NCBI GenBank assembly: GCA_910586205.1 | Contig: CAJUGD010000002.1 | Span: forward strand, 186,001 to 250,000 | DNA length: 64,000 nucleotides | Reading direction: 5' to 3' | Source of the DNA: an uncultured Lachnospiraceae bacterium | Lineage (GTDB): Bacteria; Bacillota; Clostridia; Lachnospirales; Lachnospiraceae | Shown here: positions 17,258 through 24,960 of the stretch, piece by piece | How the letters are laid out: the number at the start of each line of letters is the position of its first letter | Numbering within the stretch: position 1 is the first letter of the stretch | Notes under the pieces: generated by a model | The model's database searches: none | What the model was told of the DNA's origin: nothing | What the model saw: the letters and a program-made list of their open reading frames with translations, nothing else | Position numbers and translations under genes: made by a program

Positions 17258-18661
17258 ATGAAAACATTTATGGACAAGGACTTTTTACTGTCAACAGACT
17301 CTGCGGTAAAGCTGTTCCATGACTATGCAGAGAAAATGCCTGTTCTGGACTATCACTGCCACATTAACCCGCAGGAGATCGCAGAAGACCGAAAGTTTGA
17401 CAATATCACCCAGGTATGGCTTGGCGGAGACCATTACAAATGGCGTCAGATGCGTTCCAACGGTGTGGAAGAAAAATACATTACCGGCGACGCCTCGGAT
17501 CGGGAAAAATTCCAGAAATGGGCTGAGACCTTGGAAAAACTTATCGGAAACCCGCTCTATCACTGGAGTCATCTGGAACTGCAGCGCTATTTTGGCTATA
17601 CTGGCCATCTCTGCGGAGATACTGCTGAGGAGGTCTGGAACCTGTGCAACCAGCAGCTTCAGAACAAATGGTCTGTCCGCAGCCTGATCAAAGCTTCCAA
17701 TGTAACCCTGATCTGCACTACAGACGACCCTGTTGACTCACTGGAATGGCACAAAAAAATTGCTGATGATTCCTCTTTTGATGTACAAGTACTGCCTGCC
17801 TGGAGACCAGACAAGGCCAACAATGTGGAAAAACCCGATTATGCCGCTTACATGGCCAAACTTTCCCAGGTCAGCAATATTACAATCAAAGATTTTGCTT
17901 CCCTGAAGGAAGCGCTGAAAAACAGGCTGGATTTCTTCCACTCCATGGGCTGCCGTGTATCTGACCACGCCTTAGAATATGTTATGTATGTTCCTGCCTC
18001 TGACGAAGAAATCGATGCTGTCATGGCAAAAAGCCTTGCAGGACAACCTGTCAGCAAGGAAGAAGAACTGAAATATAAGACTGCCTTTATGTTGTTTGTG
18101 GCAAAAGAGTATCATCGCCTTGGCTGGGCTATGCAGCTCCATTACGGCTGCAAGCGGGACAATAATGCCTATATGTTCCAGCAGCTTGGACCGGACACAG
18201 GCTTTGATTGTATCAACAATTACGCTCCCTCTGCACAGATGGCGGATTTCCTGAATGCCCTCAGCGCTACCAACCAGATTCCTAAGACCATTATTTACTC
18301 CTTGAATCCGAATGATGATGCTTCTATCGGCACCATCCTTGGCTGCTTCCAGGATCCGTCTGCAGCAGGCAAGCTCCAGCAAGGCTCTGCATGGTGGTTT
18401 AATGACCACAAACAGGGCATGACCGCACAGATGACCAGCCTGGCAAATCTTGGCTGTCTGGGGAACTTTATCGGAATGCTCACAGATTCCAGAAGCTTTT
18501 TATCCTACACGAGACATGAATACTTCCGCAGAATCATGTGCGAACTGTTAGGCGGATGGGTTGAGAACGGAGAATACCCCAATGATCAGAAGGCTCTGAA
18601 AAAGATTGTGGAAGGCATATGCTATAACAATGCAGTAAAATACTTTGGTTTTAACCTGTAA
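17258..18661 (+). CDS. uxaC: uronate (glucuronate/galacturonate) isomerase
   Basis: The 467-residue amidohydrolase-fold enzyme has VLDYHCHINPQEIAEDRKF near residue 30, CTTDDPVDSLEWH, LPAWRPDKA and MQLHYGCKRDNN, all typical UxaC segments. It converts D-glucuronate to D-fructuronate and D-galacturonate to D-tagaturonate, the first step of the pathway that ends with the aldolase in this cluster. The reductase step (UxaB/UxuB type) is not encoded in the window. AAAGGAGG precedes the ATG. A strong terminator follows. Confidence 0.96.
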   Translation: MKTFMDKDFLLSTDSAVKLFHDYAEKMPVLDYHCHINPQEIAEDRKFDNITQVWLGGDHYKWRQMRSNGVEEKYITGDASDREKFQKWAETLEKLIGNPLYHWSHLELQRYFGYTGHLCGDTAEEVWNLCNQQLQNKWSVRSLIKASNVTLICTTDDPVDSLEWHKKIADDSSFDVQVLPAWRPDKANNVEKPDYAAYMAKLSQVSNITIKDFASLKEALKNRLDFFHSMGCRVSDHALEYVMYVPASDEEIDAVMAKSLAGQPVSKEEELKYKTAFMLFVAKEYHRLGWAMQLHYGCKRDNNAYMFQQLGPDTGFDCINNYAPSAQMADFLNALSATNQIPKTIIYSLNPNDDASIGTILGCFQDPSAAGKLQQGSAWWFNDHKQGMTAQMTSLANLGCLGNFIGMLTDSRSFLSYTRHEYFRRIMCELLGGWVENGEYPNDQKALKKIVEGICYNNAVKYFGFNL

Positions 18662-18702
18662 ATCTGCTAAGCTTTAACAATTAAAATCGGTCTTAAGCAT
18701 TA

Positions 18703-18745
18703 CCGGCCGGATACGATTTCCCGTATCCGGCCGGCTTTGTGTTTT
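18703..18745 (+). terminator. Rho-independent terminator of lacI-uxaC
   Basis: CCGGCCGGATACG and CGTATCCGGCCGG form a perfect 13-bp stem with a six-base loop, followed by CTTTGTGTTTT. Confidence 0.85.
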
Positions 18746-18798
18746 CTATAATCTTTCTGTCTTCCTCGTAAATGTTTTCAAACAGGCTCTGAGCCAAT

Positions 18799-18964
18799 CT
18801 AGAGCGTGTCTGAAAATTCATTCCCGCCAAGTACACGCCCCACTTTGCGGTATATTTGGCTCTCATTCGGTCAACGTAGCCCACTACGCCTCCCTCATTC
18901 GGGTCAAATCTCCCACAAATTGTGACGCACATCTGACGGAAAGCAATTTTCAGACACGCTCTAG
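18799..18964. repeat. CTAG-bounded long hairpin element, copy 2
   Basis: A 20-bp perfect terminal inverted repeat starts CTAGAGCGTGTCTGAAA at 18799 and its complement ends at 18964. The body is an imperfect palindrome of 166 bp. Arm differences mostly leave G.U pairs in a minus-strand RNA. The apex read on the minus strand is GGCGTAGTGGGCTACG, matching the apex of the element at 1572. The stretch from 18662 to 18970 holds only this element and the uxaC terminator; a 79-codon minus frame across it is not a credible gene. Confidence 0.8.
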
Positions 18965-18970
18965 TTCATT

Positions 18971-20947
18971 TTACATTCCCGGAGCCTCCACAACCCCGGA
19001 ACCGTCTCCTGATCCGCCCCCGCCAGGCCCTTCTGGCACACCGGGAGAATCTGGCTGAGACGGTACATCCGGCCCTGGTACAGCAGCAGTTTCCTGAACT
19101 TCTATCACCGGAGAAGGTGCAGTCTCCTGAGGCATGGTCTCTCCAGGTCCCACCACCGGAGAACCGGTTTCTTCTGACGGGATTTCCACAGCAGATCCAG
19201 TGGTCTCCTCAGATGGACTGCTTCCCGGACCAGTAAGAGGATCTCCTCCATTTTCCGCACCCGGACTTCCGCCTTCTGCTGCTGTGCTTTCCGAAATGTC
19301 TGCCGCCTCAGCAGGCGCCTCTGTTGGAGGAACAGGATTTGCGGGAGGTGCCGCAGCAGGCGCCGCCGAGGCTGTGCGAGGCGGCGATGAGGTCTTCCCC
19401 CCGTTTGTCCCATTTAAGTGATAACAAAGCACCGGAACTCCGGAAGAAATATTGTCAAATATCGTCCTGGCCGCTGCGGACGGCAGGTTAATACAGCCAT
19501 GGGAGCCATTCGTCTTATAAATCCGGCCGCCAAAGCTGCCTCTCCAGTTTGCATCATGCATTCCGATTCCGCCATTAAAGGGCATCCAGTAAGTAACGGG
19601 AGTAGCATATCCTGGTCCCCGAAGTGTAGCATTCCTCTGCTTATAGGTCAAAGGGAAGGCTCCTGCAGGAGTGCCCATTCCCCTAGACTCATTTCCTGAC
19701 ACAAAATCTGATTCTACCAGCAGCTCTCCGTCTATATAATAGTATAAATGTTGAGCTGTCAGATTGATCTCCACATAGGTGTTTCCGTAATCCTTCTCTC
19801 CCCGTGAAGCTGCTGTCTGAGAATAAACCGGTTCCCTTTCCTGACTCTTACCCGAACGAATAATCTCTGACAGCGCAGCCGCCTCAGCCTTCCGGTTAAT
19901 CCGCCATCCATAGTTACCGCCCGTGATTGTCACCGTATCCCCATAAGCCGTCTTAAGCGTCTTTGGCTGATAAGCTGTGTCATAATTCTTGGCCAGCTCT
20001 CCTACATACTCTGCCAGCTTATCCTCATCCAGAGACAGGTTTCCCTCCTCGTCCTCCAAGAGCCAGGTATGAATCGTGTCCCCATTTAAAATCTCTGTCT
20101 TGTCGCCAAAATGGTAAGTGACTATTACGTTTGTATAAAAGTTCTTTTCTTCAGCCTGTGCAATCAGCTCCGGATTCTCAGAAGTAATCTCTGCCTTCTC
20201 ATAGACATCCAATTCATCCAGAGAAATCTTATCCTTTAAATTTAATATGGCATCCGCAACTCCCTGCCGAACTTTATCCTTTATAACCCGAGTCCCGCCC
20301 TGCTCCGGAACAATCTCATACCCCACACCCTGCTGATATTCGGAAAGGTATGCATTCTTTGGCAGCTCAGTCTTCTTTTCATCCATACAGGAAAGTCCGT
20401 CCACCACCTCATCCAGCTTTTGCTGGTTATAAGCAATCATCGTCTCAATCGTGTGCTCAGAACCTTCCAGGAAATGAAGTCCCCACCGCATCGGCTCCTG
20501 CCCAGCCAAAAGCTGTTCCAAAGAACCATCATATTCCGAATGAAGATCAATCTGTTCTCCGCCTATTTGCTCCGTAACACCGCCCCGTTCCTCCAAAACC
20601 AGAGTGTATTGTTCCATGCCGTCATCTATCATCTGCTTTACCTGATCCACAGATTTGCCGGAAGCGTCCAGACCATTGATCCTGGTATTTGGAAAAAATA
20701 CATCCCGGTACTGCATGGCCATATATGTATAAGCGGCTGCTGCCGAAGCTGCCAGAAAACAGGACGCGGCTGCTGTAATTAAGGCAATCTTTTTTGCCTT
20801 CCCGCCCTTTTTATTTTCCTTTTCCATACTGCCGTTGGGACCTGAGCCATAAGCCGGCACATCAGTTCCCCCATATACCTGTACTTTCTTTCCTCCGGTC
20901 TTCTCATCTCGCTTTTTTCTTCTCTTTACTTCATGCTTTTCTTCCAT
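18971..20947 (-). CDS. L,D-transpeptidase with PG-binding domain and Pro-rich tail
   Basis: The 658-residue protein has a basic cytoplasmic N-terminus (KHEVKRRKKRDEKTGGKK) and one membrane anchor (IALITAAASCFLAASAAAAYTYMA, in two hydrophobic parts near residue 60). Putative peptidoglycan-binding repeats run from about residue 90 to 370. The YkuD domain (about 385-510) has HDANWRGSFGGRIYKTNGSHGCINLP in two pieces, with the catalytic Cys in SHGC. The last 140 residues are rich in Pro, Glu and Gly and are probably a wall-spanning linker. It would form 3-3 cross-links in the cell wall. It is monocistronic and faces the solute-binding protein gene. Confidence 0.92.
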   Translation of the reverse strand: MEEKHEVKRRKKRDEKTGGKKVQVYGGTDVPAYGSGPNGSMEKENKKGGKAKKIALITAAASCFLAASAAAAYTYMAMQYRDVFFPNTRINGLDASGKSVDQVKQMIDDGMEQYTLVLEERGGVTEQIGGEQIDLHSEYDGSLEQLLAGQEPMRWGLHFLEGSEHTIETMIAYNQQKLDEVVDGLSCMDEKKTELPKNAYLSEYQQGVGYEIVPEQGGTRVIKDKVRQGVADAILNLKDKISLDELDVYEKAEITSENPELIAQAEEKNFYTNVIVTYHFGDKTEILNGDTIHTWLLEDEEGNLSLDEDKLAEYVGELAKNYDTAYQPKTLKTAYGDTVTITGGNYGWRINRKAEAAALSEIIRSGKSQEREPVYSQTAASRGEKDYGNTYVEINLTAQHLYYYIDGELLVESDFVSGNESRGMGTPAGAFPLTYKQRNATLRGPGYATPVTYWMPFNGGIGMHDANWRGSFGGRIYKTNGSHGCINLPSAAARTIFDNISSGVPVLCYHLNGTNGGKTSSPPRTASAAPAAAPPANPVPPTEAPAEAADISESTAAEGGSPGAENGGDPLTGPGSSPSEETTGSAVEIPSEETGSPVVGPGETMPQETAPSPVIEVQETAAVPGPDVPSQPDSPGVPEGPGGGGSGDGSGVVEAPGM

Positions 20948-21173
20948 TACTAAAGCTGCCCTCCGAAATTATTTCCAGCCACCCACGTCTTTTCATGTGC
21001 TTGTCTGTCTGCCATCCATGCAGACGCTGTTGGTTATCATTATATAACAGGAATCCGGTAATTTACAAGTAGAAAACCAAAGAACTTTACTGTCTTTTTT
21101 TACATAAAACAGAGCACATTAGAATCCTTTGGCATATCATCTAGTATTAATGCTTTTCATTTCAGGAGGAATT

Positions 21174-21764
21174 ATGAAAAAAAAGGCGATCAAGAAAGTC
21201 TCTGCCTTAACTCTTTGTGCAGTATTATCTGCAGTCTCCCTAACAGGATGTCAGCCGAAAGCTTCTGACACCAGCCTTACGCCAGTCACATTGAACGAGG
21301 TGGCCCACTCCATCTTTTATGCCCCTCAATATGCTGCCATCGAATTGGGATACTTTAAGGAAGAAGGAATCGACTTAACTTTAATTAATGGCGCTGGAGC
21401 TGATAAGGTTATGACCGCTTTGGTCAGCGGTGATGCTGATATCGGCTTCATGGGCTCTGAGGCAAGCATCTACACTTATGCCGGCGGCGCAGAGGATTAC
21501 GCTGTCAACTTCGCTCAATTAACCCAAAGGGCCGGCAACTTCTTAGTAGCCAGAGAGCCTGATGCTGACTTTACCTGGGATAAACTCAAAGGGAGCAAGG
21601 TGCTGGGGGGCCGGGCAGGCGGTATGCCCCAAATGGTCTTTGAGTATATTTTAAAGAAAAACGGCATTGATCCAAAGCTGGATCTGAATATTGACCAGAG
21701 TATCAGTTTTGGTCTTACTGCCGCTGCTTTTACAAGTGATGATTCTGATTATACCGTTGAGTAA
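21174..21764 (+). pseudogene. NMT1/THI5-like ABC solute-binding lipoprotein, cut by the prophage
   Basis: The frame begins MKKKAIKKVSALTLCAVL with a lipobox ending LTGC and has the SsuA/THI5 signatures NEVAHSIFYAPQYAAIELGYFKEEGIDLTL in two parts and GDADIGFMGSEASIYTYAGG. It ends after only 196 residues at DDSDYTVE, whereas the family is about 320-340 residues long. The stop codon TAA at 21762 lies where host sequence gives way to AT-rich phage DNA. The 3' part should be found beyond the other end of the prophage. AGGAGGA precedes the ATG at 21174. The half left here would lack the second lobe of the binding fold. Confidence 0.85.
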
Positions 21765-21785
21765 TATATAATACTGTACCGAATT
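21745..21785. other. left prophage-host junction (att region)
   Basis: Host coding sequence stops making family sense at about 21762, and everything to the right is phage-like. The attachment core must lie within or just before this stretch, but its exact extent cannot be set without the right-hand junction, which is outside the window. Confidence 0.6.
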
Positions 21786-21898
21786 GTAAGTTGCCCATTG
21801 ACCTCACACAATGAAAACAGGCAAATAGAACCGCAACCTTTTGACCACTCCTGAGAAATAATATCTCTGTATCTTTTGTTATAAGAAATTTCCTCAAA

Positions 21899-21931
21899 AA
21901 AGAGCGGTGGCAAGTTCCGCTCTTTTTTTAA
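21899..21931. terminator. bidirectional terminator at the phage left end
   Basis: AGAGCGG (21901-21907) and CCGCTCT (21917-21923) pair around a nine-base loop, with A residues before and seven T residues after. It terminates the minus-strand 49-codon gene and blocks reading from the host side. Confidence 0.8.
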
Positions 21932-22077
21932 TCTTCTCTGTCCTCTTTGTCCGTCTTCTTTTTACCTTCAACTGATTCAATGCAATCAACAATATCATCA
22001 CTTGTGAAATTTTTTGATTTTAACCACTCGATAAGGTTTAATACTTCTCGTGCTGTCATTGCTTTTAATACCTCCAT
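21928..22077 (-). CDS. small phage-end protein, 49 aa, unknown
   Basis: The product is MEVLKAMTAREVLNLIEWL followed by an acidic and lysine-rich tail (KKKTDKEDRED). It is probably a short helical cytosolic protein. The ATG at 22077 has AAAGGAGA eight bases upstream, and a well-formed promoter lies just before it. An in-frame ATG at 22158 overlaps that promoter and is not used here. It follows the helix-turn-helix gene in the same direction. I do not recognise the family. Confidence 0.6.
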   Translation of the reverse strand: MEVLKAMTAREVLNLIEWLKSKNFTSDDIVDCIESVEGKKKTDKEDRED

Positions 22078-22129
22078 TTTCCAATCTCCTTTCTGTTCAT
22101 CAGATTTACTTGCCTTATCTGATAATACT

Positions 22130-22158
22130 ATTGTAAACCATTTTCGGTTTATTGTCAA
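22130..22158 (-). promoter_or_regulatory. promoter of the 49-aa gene with TAAACC dyad
   Basis: On the minus strand TTGACA (22153-22158) and TACAAT (22130-22135) are 17 bases apart. The spacer is filled by the perfect dyad TAAACC-N6-GGTTTA (22134-22151), well placed as an operator for the neighbouring XRE protein. Confidence 0.7.
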
Positions 22159-22175
22159 TATTAAATTTAAACTTT

Positions 22176-22385
22176 TTATGGTTTATTTTCCACATACTTT
22201 ATTATGTTTCCCGGTTGCATATCCAATAATTCACAAAGCTGTTCCAATGTTTTTATCCCTATCATCTCTCCTTTTCTCAATTTCTGCATAGCAGACTGAC
22301 TAAGTATATTTTCCCTTAATATACGAGTGCTATTATACCCAGATTCCTTCAGTGTTTCTATCACGTCTATCTTATATGCCAACAT
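22176..22385 (-). CDS. XRE-family helix-turn-helix protein
   Basis: The 69-residue product is a single Cro/C1-type DNA-binding domain. The helix-turn-helix is in NILSQSAMQKLRKGEMIGIKTLEQLCELLDMQPG in two parts, and no C-terminal sensing domain follows. AAAGGAGG lies eight bases before the ATG. It has its own promoter (22406-22434), which diverges from a plus-strand promoter 33 bases away. As a small repressor next to the attachment end, it probably regulates this local unit rather than phage lysogeny. Confidence 0.85.
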   Translation of the reverse strand: MLAYKIDVIETLKESGYNSTRILRENILSQSAMQKLRKGEMIGIKTLEQLCELLDMQPGNIIKYVENKP

Positions 22386-22405
22386 ACATGAACCTCCTTT
22401 ACTTC

Positions 22406-22496
22406 ATTGTAATTTGATATTGAAAAAAAGTCAAGAAAAAATAATCTAAAAATAGTTTAAAAAACACTTGACTTTAAACCAATATTAGTTTGTAAT
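22406..22496. promoter_or_regulatory. divergent promoter pair upstream of the XRE gene
   Basis: Minus strand: TTGACT (22429-22434) and TACAAT (22406-22411), 17 bases apart, driving the XRE gene. Plus strand: TTGACT (22468-22473) and TGTAAT (22491-22496), also 17 bases apart. No convincing plus-strand gene follows, since the next real gene lies on the minus strand, so the plus transcript may be untranslated or antisense. Confidence 0.6.
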
Positions 22497-22630
22497 GATA
22501 TTATCAAGAGAATGTCCATTCCTGAAGCGTATAAGTTGATTAAACACCCCCGTTCCTGTCGGGTAATACAGGGAGAAAGTGAGAACATGAACAGAGTAAA
22601 TATTGTCTGCCGCTCTTTTTCATTTTTCGC

Positions 22631-22786
22631 TTATTCCTGCTCTTTCGCAAGTGCAATTTTGTCAAGCATTTCAAGAATTTCTTCTTTCTTGTAAGTTTCC
22701 TTTTCGTCGCTCGCAAAGGCTAAACGGATTTCATAAATTGTGGAATTTTTTACGATTTTAATTTCTTTCTCATTCATAACTTCCAT
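22631..22786 (-). CDS. small phage protein, 51 aa, unknown
   Basis: MEVMNEKEIKIVKNSTIYEI begins a 51-residue acidic protein with a C-terminal helix (KKEEILEMLDKIALAKEQE). AGAAAGGA precedes the ATG at 22786. The codons follow the bias of the neighbouring phage genes. The pattern of a short strand-rich half and a helical tail is often seen in small phage regulators, but no family is recognised. Confidence 0.65.
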   Translation of the reverse strand: MEVMNEKEIKIVKNSTIYEIRLAFASDEKETYKKEEILEMLDKIALAKEQE

Positions 22787-23107
22787 CTGTTTTCCTTTCT
22801 CCCGTTTGGGTTATTGCCGCGTTTTTCTTTGGACAATTAAAATATATCACATATTCGTGAGATACGCTATAACAAAACCAAAGCCAATACAAGAGTAAAT
22901 ATGTATGGCAAAGAAAAACTTTAAGGTGGTGACTTTATATGGAGGAAAAAACAATCAGATATGCTGACAACATGACTGAGCATAAAAATTCGCAAAACAA
23001 TAGATTAAAAAGTGGCAAAAGAATCAACCGTTAACTACTTTCTACTTGATAAAGGATTGATTAGATAACTCATTTATCGCCTCAATATCCTGTTTGCTCT
23101 CAAATTA
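22787..23107. other. AT-rich gap before the endolysin gene
   Basis: This 321-bp stretch has no clear gene. A 31-codon plus-strand frame (22939-23034, MEEKTIRYADNMTEHKNSQNN then RLKSGKRINR) has AAGGTGGTG eight bases upstream and is a weak candidate. On the minus strand the endolysin frame continues after TGA-TAA for 20 sense codons (ESKQDIEAINELSNQSFIK) to a TAG, which may be a decayed gene end. Confidence 0.4.
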
Positions 23108-23884
23108 TCAGAACTCCCCAGGAGCCTGCACTCCATCTGCATCTGTCACATAAAGCGCACACTCCAATGAATGTCCGGCACGTGGTTCAAAATAATACCA
23201 CTTACCCTCAATCTCCTGCCAGTCTGTCACTGCATACCCATCCTGGTTAAAGTAATACTTATGCCCATTGATAACCTGCCAGCAGGACTGCAGATAGGTA
23301 CCTTCGGTATCTGCGTACCACCACCCATTCTGATCGCTGTGCCACCCTTCCGTGTACCATGGATCCTCTGCTATGCTCCAGTCCGGCCTTCCATACCCGG
23401 CAATTCCGGAATGTGACAAATCATAAGATTTCTCACATACCCCGCCTCCATTGGCAATCACTCCAGAAGCTCCGCTGGTATTGCCCTCTATTGTATACAC
23501 CTTGTCTGATGTTACCCTGGTAACAATGCCGGTGTGACAGATCCGGACAGAATTCTTAAAGAATACCTGGTCTCCCGGCTCTGGTGACGTGCGCCACCGC
23601 CCCTTATTTTTGTAATACCCGGCCGATGTAGGGGTGTAGGCGCTAAACCCTCCACAAAGCAACTGACGGGCAGTAACCTGCCCAAAAGCCTTCACAAAGC
23701 ACCAATCCACATACATATCACACCATGCCTGCCCCTGCAGGGAAGGATACAGGTCACGGGCATATTTTGTATAATTGTTGCTGCCGGCATTCCCTGTCTT
23801 GCTGTCCAAGTCTTTGTTTGATTTCTTTTCCAGATACCCGTTTTCTTCTTTGGCTATGCTGATTAATTTCTCTATAGCTGTCAT
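23108..23884 (-). CDS. endolysin: CHAP-type amidase with choline-binding-like repeats
   Basis: The 258-residue protein has an N-terminal CHAP domain (about residues 5-165). The catalytic Cys is in QGQAWCDMYVDWCF and the His in CHTGIVTRV. The C-terminal half (about 175-245) holds aromatic wall-binding repeats such as GWHSDQNGWWYADTEGTY and WQVINGHKYYFNQDGYAVTDW. Together with the holin at 25763 it lyses the host at the end of the phage cycle. AAAGGAG precedes the ATG. Two antirepressor cassettes have been placed between it and the holin. Confidence 0.92.
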   Translation of the reverse strand: MTAIEKLISIAKEENGYLEKKSNKDLDSKTGNAGSNNYTKYARDLYPSLQGQAWCDMYVDWCFVKAFGQVTARQLLCGGFSAYTPTSAGYYKNKGRWRTSPEPGDQVFFKNSVRICHTGIVTRVTSDKVYTIEGNTSGASGVIANGGGVCEKSYDLSHSGIAGYGRPDWSIAEDPWYTEGWHSDQNGWWYADTEGTYLQSCWQVINGHKYYFNQDGYAVTDWQEIEGKWYYFEPRAGHSLECALYVTDADGVQAPGEF

Positions 23885-23909
23885 AACTTTTCTCCTTTAT
23901 TAGATTTTA

Positions 23910-24253
23910 TGTATAAAAAGAACGCCCCTCGCTTGAAAGGCGTTCTGATTATCTAATTATGCTAATTGTCTTTTCATCTTTTCTGCTAAAACACCTATTG
24001 CCGCTAACTTTACAACTCTGCTCTTTTCGTCTCTAAAGCACTTCTCCATCGCGTCTAATGCCTCTACAGGAAGCAAAGATATCAATTCCCGAAATGCAGG
24101 AGCTATATCGTAACCCGCTTGCCTAGTTTTATCTTCTGGAATAGAATTTTTAATGGACATCTCATTTTTTAGCGGCTTTGTCATGTCAGTAACTGGTACA
24201 ATGGGTTTCCTCGGTTCTTCTTTCTCCTTCGCCCGGAAGTAGAAGTCTACCAG
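23910..24253. repeat. 344-bp direct repeat, copy 1 (partner 38897-39241)
   Basis: This block covers the terminator and the 3' half of the ORF6N gene. By eye it is identical to 38897-39241 except for one T added in the second copy. Similarity continues at a lower level for about 75 bases further, then stops. Confidence 0.9.
23911..23946 (-). terminator. terminator of ORF6N cassette A
   Basis: AGAACGCC and GGCGTTCT form an eight-bp stem (23919-23946), followed on the minus strand by TTTTTATAC. Confidence 0.75.
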
Positions 24254-24568
24254 GTAGTCATATACCTCCCATGCCTTGTCTGTGTTCAGGGACTTTGCAT
24301 GGAGCAGGGCGCCTTTTTCGGTCCAAAAATAGGCTCTTGACACCCGTTTCAACTTCCCATCAAATTGATGGGAAGTTCTCAATGACCTCATTTCCTCCCC
24401 TGAAACAGATATAAAATGTTTCTCTTGTACATATTTCGACTTGTTTCTAAGATAATTATTATTAATAATCTCTGGCTCTGTACCATACATACTTGCTATT
24501 TGTCTTGTTGTTAAAACTCTGACCCCATGTACTTCCATTACTTGTGATAACGGTTTTAAATTTTGCAT
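23957..24568 (-). CDS. ORF6N-domain antirepressor-like protein, cassette A
   Basis: The 203-residue protein has an N-terminal ORF6N DNA-binding domain (residues about 8-100; VMEVHGVRVLTTRQIASMYG and KYVQEKHFISVSGEEM). The conserved segment WTEKGALLHAKSLNTDKAWEV follows. The C-terminal half (about 115-203) is the same, residue for residue, as in cassette C. ORF6N proteins are phage regulators related to antirepressors. GAAAGGAG lies before the ATG. Upstream sits an Arc-like gene with its own operator-bearing promoter, an order like arc-ant in phage P22. The target repressor is unknown. Confidence 0.85.
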   Translation of the reverse strand: MQNLKPLSQVMEVHGVRVLTTRQIASMYGTEPEIINNNYLRNKSKYVQEKHFISVSGEEMRSLRTSHQFDGKLKRVSRAYFWTEKGALLHAKSLNTDKAWEVYDYLVDFYFRAKEKEEPRKPIVPVTDMTKPLKNEMSIKNSIPEDKTRQAGYDIAPAFRELISLLPVEALDAMEKCFRDEKSRVVKLAAIGVLAEKMKRQLA

Positions 24569-24599
24569 CTCCTAACTCCTTTCAAAATTGATAGTTGAA

Positions 24600-24693
24600 A
24601 GAAGCACATCTTACTGATATAATAGATTAATCAGAAGATTGCTTCTGGTGCAAAAGTAGTAGTTGTAGGTCGCCAAACTTGCCAACTGCTACT
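24600..24693 (-). promoter_or_regulatory. two dyads between the Arc-like and ORF6N genes, cassette A
   Basis: AGTAGTAGTTG and CAACTGCTACT (24655-24693) form a hairpin that overlaps the Arc-like stop codon and is followed by a short T-run, as in an attenuator. AGAAGCA and TGCTTCT (24600-24646) then enclose an AT-rich core with TATTAT. Cassettes B and C have the same layout with other sequences. Confidence 0.6.
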
Positions 24694-24862
24694 TTTTCTT
24701 TTGACTCAAAAGCAGTTGTATCCCTTGACGTATTGCTTCACCTTTTGAAATATCATTAAATTTGCAATATTCTTCAAGTTTATTTTCTGTTTCCACATCC
24801 AAACGAATGCTGAATCTACTTGATTTTGGATTATCTGCTTTAGGTCTGCCTACTGGACTCAT
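24689..24862 (-). CDS. Arc-like ribbon-helix-helix repressor, cassette A
   Basis: The 57-residue product begins MSPVGRPKADNPKSSRFSIR and has the ribbon-helix-helix layout: one beta strand (SRFSIRLD), helix A (VETENKLEEYCKFN) and helix B (SKGEAIRQGIQLLL). Proteins of this class bind paired operator half-sites as dimers of dimers. AAAAGGAGGG precedes the ATG. The promoter has an imperfect inverted repeat around its -10 box. It is the first gene of the cassette and probably represses it. Confidence 0.85.
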   Translation of the reverse strand: MSPVGRPKADNPKSSRFSIRLDVETENKLEEYCKFNDISKGEAIRQGIQLLLSQKKK

Positions 24863-24890
24863 ATCTCCCTCCTTTTTCTGTCACACCATT

Positions 24891-24919
24891 ATTATATAAA
24901 TGTCACGCAAAAATGTCAA
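24891..24919 (-). promoter_or_regulatory. promoter of cassette A
   Basis: On the minus strand TTGACA (24914-24919) and TATAAT (24891-24896) are 17 bases apart. TTTTT-N2-GT-ACA half-sites lie on both sides of the -10 box in inverted orientation (about 24871-24889 and 24897-24913), the weakest of the three cassette operators. Confidence 0.7.
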
Positions 24920-24960
24920 GAAATATTTTAAAAGCTGTCCATGAATTTCACGAACAGCTT
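24920..24960 (-). terminator. terminator of ORF6N cassette B
   Basis: AAGCTGT (24932-24938) and ACAGCTT (24954-24960) pair around a 15-base loop. TTTTAAAATATTTC follows on the minus strand. The stem overlaps the last codons of the gene. Confidence 0.65.

Noticed and set aside
18693..18932. 79-codon minus-strand frame between uxaC and the L,D-transpeptidase gene
   Set aside because: It runs through the uxaC terminator and the CTAG-bounded hairpin element, has no ribosome site, and its codons are explained by the palindrome.
22512..22694. 60-codon plus-strand frame after the divergent promoter
   Set aside because: It overlaps the supported 51-aa minus gene and has only a weak ribosome site, although a promoter does point at it.
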